Positions 59,905-64,000 of a stretch of DNA of 64,000 nucleotides are shown here, one piece after another. The position numbers and the translations under genes are program-made. The first letter of the stretch is position 1, and each line of letters starts with the position of its first letter. Under the pieces are notes generated by a model. That model saw only the letters and a list, made by a program, of their open reading frames with translations, ran no database searches and was not told the origin of the DNA. This DNA is from Sphingobacteriaceae bacterium (GTDB lineage Bacteria; Bacteroidota; Bacteroidia; Sphingobacteriales; Sphingobacteriaceae): contig CAHJWG010000001.1 in the NCBI GenBank assembly GCA_903642215.1, positions 372,001-436,000 of the forward strand, in the 5' to 3' direction.

Positions 59905-59951
59905 AGGTAAAAATTGGGATAGTTATACCTTCAAATTTAAGCCGGATGAGT

Positions 59952-60773
59952 CTATTCGTGCAAAACCAAAATTGCTTTTACAGTTTGGTTCATAATCTGA
60001 TTAACTGTACTTCTGTTAAACAACCTGTAAACTATATTGTGATGGTGTTTTACCAAACATAAAATATCCGTTTCATGCGTTTGGATAAAATCCATAATAC
60101 CATTTAACGGACTGCTGTTGTTCGTATAATTAAAATCCAGGTGTGTATCATGGATCAGGTTTTTTAACCTGGTTTCACCGGTTTCTATGTGCTTTAAACC
60201 GGATTTTTCAGCAACATACAGCACTTTTATTTTTTCTGATCCGAACGCTTTTACCATTTCTTTAAGCGCGTTAACGTCTTCTGCAGATAAGCGCGTTTCA
60301 TAATCAGTAGCCAGGGTAATAACAGGCGTTTCAGGGAATTTACTTCCCGGAGGAATAATTAATGTTGGCGTTTTAACTTTTGCAACCAGCATACTGGCGT
60401 TGCTTCCAACAATTCCGGTAATCCCTGTGGCTCCAATTACGCCCGTTACCAACAAGTTAACATCGTTATGTTTAAGGTAGCGGGTAACTACGGTTTTTAA
60501 AAAGCCTACATCACAAAGGGTTTTAACTGATGTAACAGGGAAAAAACTTTCTTCGGCCAATTTTTCAGCCCATAATTTTAGCGCAGTTCTTTTGTTATTG
60601 TAATAATCCTCGATAAAAATAGCATTGTAAGTGCTGTTGTTTATACCTTCAGTCGGATGTATTGCATGGATTGCGCAAATATCTACAGCCAATACCTTAG
60701 CTATTTCTATCGCATATTTCATTGCGTTGGCAGCACTGCTGGAAAAATCTGTTGCAACAAGGATTTGTTTCAT
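59952..60773 (-). CDS. Universal stress protein (UspA family, two-domain)
   Basis: 273 residues from ATG 60773; 41 upstream codons in frame overlap the transporter gene and lack sense. It has two tandem Usp folds: the first (about 1-145) begins MKQILVATDFSSSAANAMKYAIEIAK and ends with the nucleotide-binding GVIGATGITGIVGSNASMLVAKVKTPTLIIPPG; the second (about 150-273) is shorter, with PVITLATDYETRLSAEDVNAL. Family members bind ATP or AMP and help survive starvation or oxidative stress. It lies directly after the PiT transporter gene (stop 60814) in the same direction, about 40 bp apart, perhaps one operon linked to phosphate supply. Confidence 0.88.
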   Translation of the reverse strand: MKQILVATDFSSSAANAMKYAIEIAKVLAVDICAIHAIHPTEGINNSTYNAIFIEDYYNNKRTALKLWAEKLAEESFFPVTSVKTLCDVGFLKTVVTRYLKHNDVNLLVTGVIGATGITGIVGSNASMLVAKVKTPTLIIPPGSKFPETPVITLATDYETRLSAEDVNALKEMVKAFGSEKIKVLYVAEKSGLKHIETGETRLKNLIHDTHLDFNYTNNSSPLNGIMDFIQTHETDILCLVKHHHNIVYRLFNRSTVNQIMNQTVKAILVLHE

Positions 60774-60813
60774 TGTGATACTTGTAGTTTCCGGTAATAT
60801 CCTTCTCAGATAG

Positions 60814-62241
60814 TTAAACAAACAGGTGAAAAAGCATAAATAACAGTAATGATAAAAGCGTGGCCACGGGCAAAGTAAGTACCCATGCCAGGGCAATATT
60901 CTTTATTGTTTTGTTGTTCAGGTTTTTTTTACCTCCGGAGGCAACCATACCTCCGGCTATTCCGCTCGAAAGCACATGCGTTGTACTAACCGGTAACCCA
61001 AAACCGGTACTCAGCCCGATTGTTGAAGCAGCTACAATTTCAGAAGTTGCACCTTGTGCGTAATTCAGGTGTTCGTTGCCTATTTTTTCGCCGATCGTAA
61101 CAACAATTCGTTTCCAACCTACCATCGTGCCAATACCTAAAGAAAGTGAAATGGTTGCGATAACCCATATCGGCGCAAAATCTGTAGTCTTAACGATGTC
61201 TTTTGTGGCATCTGTTAAAATCTGCTTATCGTTTTTAGCAAGATTTGTTTTTTTATCATTCAAAACTTCGTTTATGCCGTCGTTTATATTTTCCAGCTTT
61301 TGCCGAAGTTTAAAGGATTGTTTTTTCCGTCCTGCAGAAGGTGTTGCTGCAAGTTCTGTTTTGGTTTCTGCAATTGATTTTTCGATCTTTAAAAACAAAG
61401 CGGTTTTGCTTTTATCCGCCTTTTTTATTTTAGTTAATACGTTTTCCGTTTCGTTTAAAGCTGATGAAATCTTGTGATTGGAAATAGCAGGATTGAGTGC
61501 ATACTTTGCCGGAAAAAATGCAATCAGTATTAACATGAGCAAGCCAACGCCCTTTTGCCCGTCATTACTGCCGTGGAAAAAACTTACCAGCGTGCAAGTA
61601 GTAATCAGTAACAGCCTGATATGGATAGGCGGCCTGTCGTTATCTCCCTGTGGAATATGAAATAAAGACTTCGATTTAATAATGTGCTTCAAAAAGTACA
61701 TCAGTAATGCAGCAGCACCAAAACCGATAATCGGTGAAATAATCAGCGATAAACCTATTTCTTCGGCTTGCTTCCAGTTTACGCCGCTACCGCCGTAATA
61801 CCAGGTAAAACCTAAACTTGCCCCGATCATTGCCCCGATCATCGTATGCGAACTTGAACAGGGAATACCCAGAAACCACGTACCTAAATTCCAGATGATG
61901 GAAGCTAATAATACGGCAAGCACTAAACACGCCCCTATTTGCACAGGCAATGCCATAAGTGTATTTAGCGGCACCAGTTTCAAAATCCCCATGGCTACGG
62001 TAACGCCTCCCAAAAAAACACCCAAAAAATTCCAGAAACCCGACCACGGGATGGCAAGTACCGGTTTTAAAGCTTTTGTATAGATAACTGTTGCAACGGC
62101 ATTGGCCGTATCATGGAACCCGTTAACAAACTCGAAACCAATTACAGCCAGCAAGCATATAAAAAATATGAGCAGCACCGGACCACTTAAATCAGCTTCA
62201 CCGATAAAGGGAAGTGTAATTGCGTTGAACAGGTAAGACAT
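60814..62241 (-). CDS. Inorganic phosphate transporter (PiT family)
   Basis: 475 residues with about ten membrane helices in two PiT halves. The first signature is GFEFVNGFHDTANAVATVIYTKALKPVLAI near residue 35. The second, near the C-terminus, is STGFGLPVSTTHVLSSGIAGGMVAS (about 425-450). IPCSSSHTMIGAMIGASLG (near 130) and FFHGSNDGQKGVGLL (near 220) are further family marks. A soluble loop of about 110 residues (about 250-365) with lysine-rich helices separates the halves. It moves phosphate with H+ or Na+. The usual neighbour in this phylum, a PhoU-like DUF47 protein, is absent here. Confidence 0.92.
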   Translation of the reverse strand: MSYLFNAITLPFIGEADLSGPVLLIFFICLLAVIGFEFVNGFHDTANAVATVIYTKALKPVLAIPWSGFWNFLGVFLGGVTVAMGILKLVPLNTLMALPVQIGACLVLAVLLASIIWNLGTWFLGIPCSSSHTMIGAMIGASLGFTWYYGGSGVNWKQAEEIGLSLIISPIIGFGAAALLMYFLKHIIKSKSLFHIPQGDNDRPPIHIRLLLITTCTLVSFFHGSNDGQKGVGLLMLILIAFFPAKYALNPAISNHKISSALNETENVLTKIKKADKSKTALFLKIEKSIAETKTELAATPSAGRKKQSFKLRQKLENINDGINEVLNDKKTNLAKNDKQILTDATKDIVKTTDFAPIWVIATISLSLGIGTMVGWKRIVVTIGEKIGNEHLNYAQGATSEIVAASTIGLSTGFGLPVSTTHVLSSGIAGGMVASGGKKNLNNKTIKNIALAWVLTLPVATLLSLLLFMLFHLFV

Positions 62242-62380
62242 GAGTCGGATTTACTAAACGGAGATCAAATTTTAGCTATCCTCAAATAAAGTTAAAACAT
62301 GGCTTAATGTTGCAGCATCCGGATTAATAAATTGTTAAGTTATTTATTAAATATAGCAGAATCAACTCCAAATTTTATGT

Positions 62381-62394
62381 GATAAAAGAAGCTT
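62381..62394 (+). repeat. Dispersed 14-mer, single copy
   Basis: GATAAAAGAAGCTT, one mismatch, preceded by TTTTA plus TGT, in the 220-bp gap between the small lysine-rich gene and the PiT gene. No other feature is seen in that gap. Confidence 0.7.
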
Positions 62395-62461
62395 TCAAAC
62401 GGAGCAAAGGAAAGCCTTCAATTATGAAACGTGGTTGCAGTGGATTTTTTACATCCGTAAA

Positions 62462-62812
62462 TTAATCAACTAATGCTTTTTTAACCGGATTTACTTTTTT
62501 CTTATTGGTACCTTTCTTTTGAACCGGAACAACAGGTAAATCCCCATTACTTTTAGATTTTGCAACCATCGGTTCATTGTTTTCCTTTTGATTTACCGTT
62601 GGATGAACGTCCCCTTTTTTAAAAGTATCGATTTTTTTTAACAGTATTTTGGCAAGCTTTTTTGACTCCTTTTCAATTTGTTTATCTAATTTTTTTGAGC
62701 CATTATGCCACTCGCTTGTTACTTCTTTAAACTTGGCAATCAAATTTAACCTTAATTCAGTTTTTAGTATTTTTTCTGCTGATGCAATACGCTTGCGTTT
62801 ATCTTTTTTCAT
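62462..62812 (-). CDS. Small lysine-rich helical protein, unrecognised
   Basis: 116 residues, very basic (MKKDKRKRIASAEKILKTELRLN). The first ~70 residues read as one long amphipathic helix (KKLDKQIEKESKKLAKILLKKIDTFKKG); the last ~45 are a low-complexity Lys/Pro/Ser tail. There is no signal peptide. Its charge suggests a nucleic-acid or phosphate-related partner, but nothing more can be claimed. It is oriented like the PiT gene 220 bp downstream. Confidence 0.6.
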   Translation of the reverse strand: MKKDKRKRIASAEKILKTELRLNLIAKFKEVTSEWHNGSKKLDKQIEKESKKLAKILLKKIDTFKKGDVHPTVNQKENNEPMVAKSKSNGDLPVVPVQKKGTNKKKVNPVKKALVD

Positions 62813-62890
62813 TTAAATCGGATTAAGCCCAAAGGTATGTTATCAAATTATTAAGTCAATATTAAATTTATGTTAAGTCCAGAACGTTTA

Positions 62891-63202
62891 TTATATAATT
62901 AACAGGTTGATACAATTATCAACACAAGTATAAAGTTCGCTTAAACCTGCATAAAAGGCTTTTTGCTTATTGCTTTTATCGCTGAACTCGCAACCCAGGC
63001 GGCAGGTTGTTTGGGTTCCTGTATTGTAACCGGCAGCAATGGCATAAAATTTTTGGTGATGAATGTGCAACAGGTTGTTTAGCAACAGTTCAAATTCGAT
63101 AGAATATTTGAACAATGCGCTTAAATTATCCTGACTGTAATTTTTTATTGCTTGCAGCCTTTTTTGCAAGCGAAACAGCCGGGTAATAATTTTCTCTTTC
63201 AT
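62891..63202 (-). CDS. Small helical protein, unrecognised
   Basis: 103 residues from ATG 63202; a TTG sits just before it. It is all-helical in appearance: KIITRLFRLQKRLQAIKNYSQDNLSALFKYSIEFELLLNNLLHIHHQKFYAIA, then a short stretch with two Cys (TTCRLGCEFSDKSN) and a last helix YAGLSELYTCVDNCINLLI with two more Cys. Two His in HIHH and four Cys could bind a metal or haem, but this is speculative. Confidence 0.55.
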   Translation of the reverse strand: MKEKIITRLFRLQKRLQAIKNYSQDNLSALFKYSIEFELLLNNLLHIHHQKFYAIAAGYNTGTQTTCRLGCEFSDKSNKQKAFYAGLSELYTCVDNCINLLII

Positions 63203-63643
63203 CAACAGTTTAAACGAAATATTTGGCCGGCATTTGTTAGCTTAATATTATCAATTTAACAACTATTTTAACGCAGTAAGAAAATGATCAACACAAGCTG
63301 AGTTAGAGCCGTCTCTTTAAAATCCAATTTTTTACCTGTAAAAGAAGTATGGTTATATAAGCTCCTGCAAATATTAATCAGATAAAAAACAACTATCCTT
63401 TTCGATACAAAATTAATATTGTGTTAAGTTTTTGTTATCTGTGTGATAACCTGTAAAAATTATTTCCTTTTTAACTTACTGATCTGTAAGATCATAAAAA
63501 ATCATCCTGATTAATCCGAATAACTATTAACAACAAGGGTAACATAGAATTGATGTTTTGATAATAACCGGAACCTTTCTTTGCGCAATTAACAAACAGA
63601 AAGATTTTATTTAATAAAACTATTAACCGAAACAGATTTTTTA
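63203..63643. other. Divergent region before the last SusC gene
   Basis: This gap of about 440 bp contains a degenerate repeat copy (63337-63350, with TTTTTTA plus CC upstream). It also has two small dyads: GTTATC, 5 nt, GATAAC at 63434-63450, and TGATC, 5 nt, GATCA at 63480-63494. They are possible operators for the SusC gene starting at 63644. No coding sequence is seen. Confidence 0.4.
63337..63350 (+). repeat. Degenerate dispersed repeat copy
   Basis: TGTAAAAGAAGTAT, three mismatches, but with the TTTTTTA tract in nearly the expected place. It is accepted mainly because of that context. Confidence 0.45.
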
Positions 63644-64000
63644 TGAAAAAACTCTACCGAGATTATTTCAAATGCCTATTCTCTATCAATCAAAAGCAGT
63701 ATCTGGCCCTGCTCCTAATTTTACTGCTAATTACTCCGTCCCGAGTATTTTCACAAACCGGAAGGATTATTAAGGGAACAATAACCGATGAAAAAAACCA
63801 GCCCCTGCCCGGCGTTTCTATTTTGGTGGTAGGTACTGCTAACGGGATTTCTTCTGATGCTGACGGTAAATATGCGATCACAGTTAACAGCAATACTGCT
63901 GTACTGCGCTTTACATCGGTAGGTTTTACCACGCAAAATATAACAGTTGGCAGCAGCAGTAACATCAGTATTAGTTTATTACCCAGTAACAATCAGCTTA
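63644..64000 (+). CDS. SusC/RagA-family transporter (5' part only)
   Basis: The frame opens at ATG 63644 and is still open at the window end (119 residues). There is a long basic n-region, then the hydrophobic LALLLILLLITPSRVFSQ as signal peptide (cleavage near residue 38). Then a carboxypeptidase-regulatory-like domain follows: IIKGTITDEKNQPLPGVSILVVGTANGISSDADGKYAITV, with the closing LRFTSVGFTTQNITV strand. This is the normal front of SusC proteins. The plug and barrel lie outside the window. Confidence 0.85.

Noticed and set aside
60774..60896. N-terminal extension of the universal stress protein
   Set aside because: The extension is Cys/Tyr/Pro-rich, unlike any Usp protein, and overlaps the PiT gene; the fold begins at MKQILVATDF.
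44..63350. The regular short repeats could be a CRISPR array
   Set aside because: Copies are 14 bp, irregularly spaced over 64 kb, in both orientations and inside genes; no cas genes are present.

Overview
The window is chromosomal DNA of a Bacteroidota bacterium. Gene content and style (SusC/SusD pairs, a hybrid two-component sensor-regulator, an ECF sigma/FecR pair, DUF3823, AGE epimerase plus GH130, TAnnTTTG-type promoters, almost no Shine-Dalgarno sequences, moderate-to-low GC) point to the Sphingobacteriaceae (Mucilaginibacter/Pedobacter-like). The family assignment is inference. No rRNA, tRNA, insertion sequence or CRISPR array was seen.

Layout. 1-5.2 kb: a truncated sulfite-oxidase-like molybdoenzyme, a luciferase-like monooxygenase, a small GlcG/HbpS-type protein, an AT-rich two-gene module ending in a PIN-domain protein, and a class I aldolase. 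5.3-23.5 kb: a polysaccharide utilisation locus with an esterase, an HTCS regulator, SusC, SusD, DUF3823, a GH127-type enzyme, a glutaminase-like DUF4965 protein and a GH5-like hydrolase. 23.6-28.7 kb: a giant VCBS/UnbV lipoprotein and a vanadium-haloperoxidase-like lipoprotein. 29-36.8 kb: a beta-mannan system (GH5 and GH26 mannanases, a 2-epimerase, a GH130 phosphorylase, a Na+ symporter and an AraC regulator). 37-41 kb: a macroglobulin-like protein with a TonB plug but no barrel. 41-49 kb: a seven-gene operon whose enzymes nearly all carry export signals (PQQ-type sugar dehydrogenase with cytochrome c, SMP-30 lactonase, deacetylase, PLP enzyme, RidA, RraA-like protein, symporter). 49-56 kb: sigma/FecR/SusC/SusD. 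56-64 kb: an orphan exported protein, a basic secretory metalloprotease, a universal stress protein, a PiT phosphate transporter, two small helical proteins and the start of another SusC.

How parts work together. The mannan genes form a complete route: endo-cleavage to mannobiose, epimerisation to mannosyl-glucose, then phosphorolysis to mannose-1-phosphate and glucose. The two mannan operons share a 16-bp motif and a TAnnTTTG element at nearly identical distances from their start codons, which points to control by the AraC protein between them. The 41-49 kb operon can be read as an envelope-located oxidative route for an N-acetylated amino sugar (hypothesis).

Main discovery. The whole window is peppered with a short dispersed repeat, core GATAAAAGAAGCAT (reverse ATGCTTCTTTTATC), with twelve exact copies and more than thirty near copies. 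An upstream TTTTTA usually lies three bases from the core. Copies sit in most intergenic gaps, either singly or as inverted pairs forming terminator-like hairpins, and also inside genes in three reading frames, including several signal-peptide regions. They are absent from the AT-rich PIN module. The pattern resembles DNA uptake sequences or REP-type elements, and I know of no description of it.
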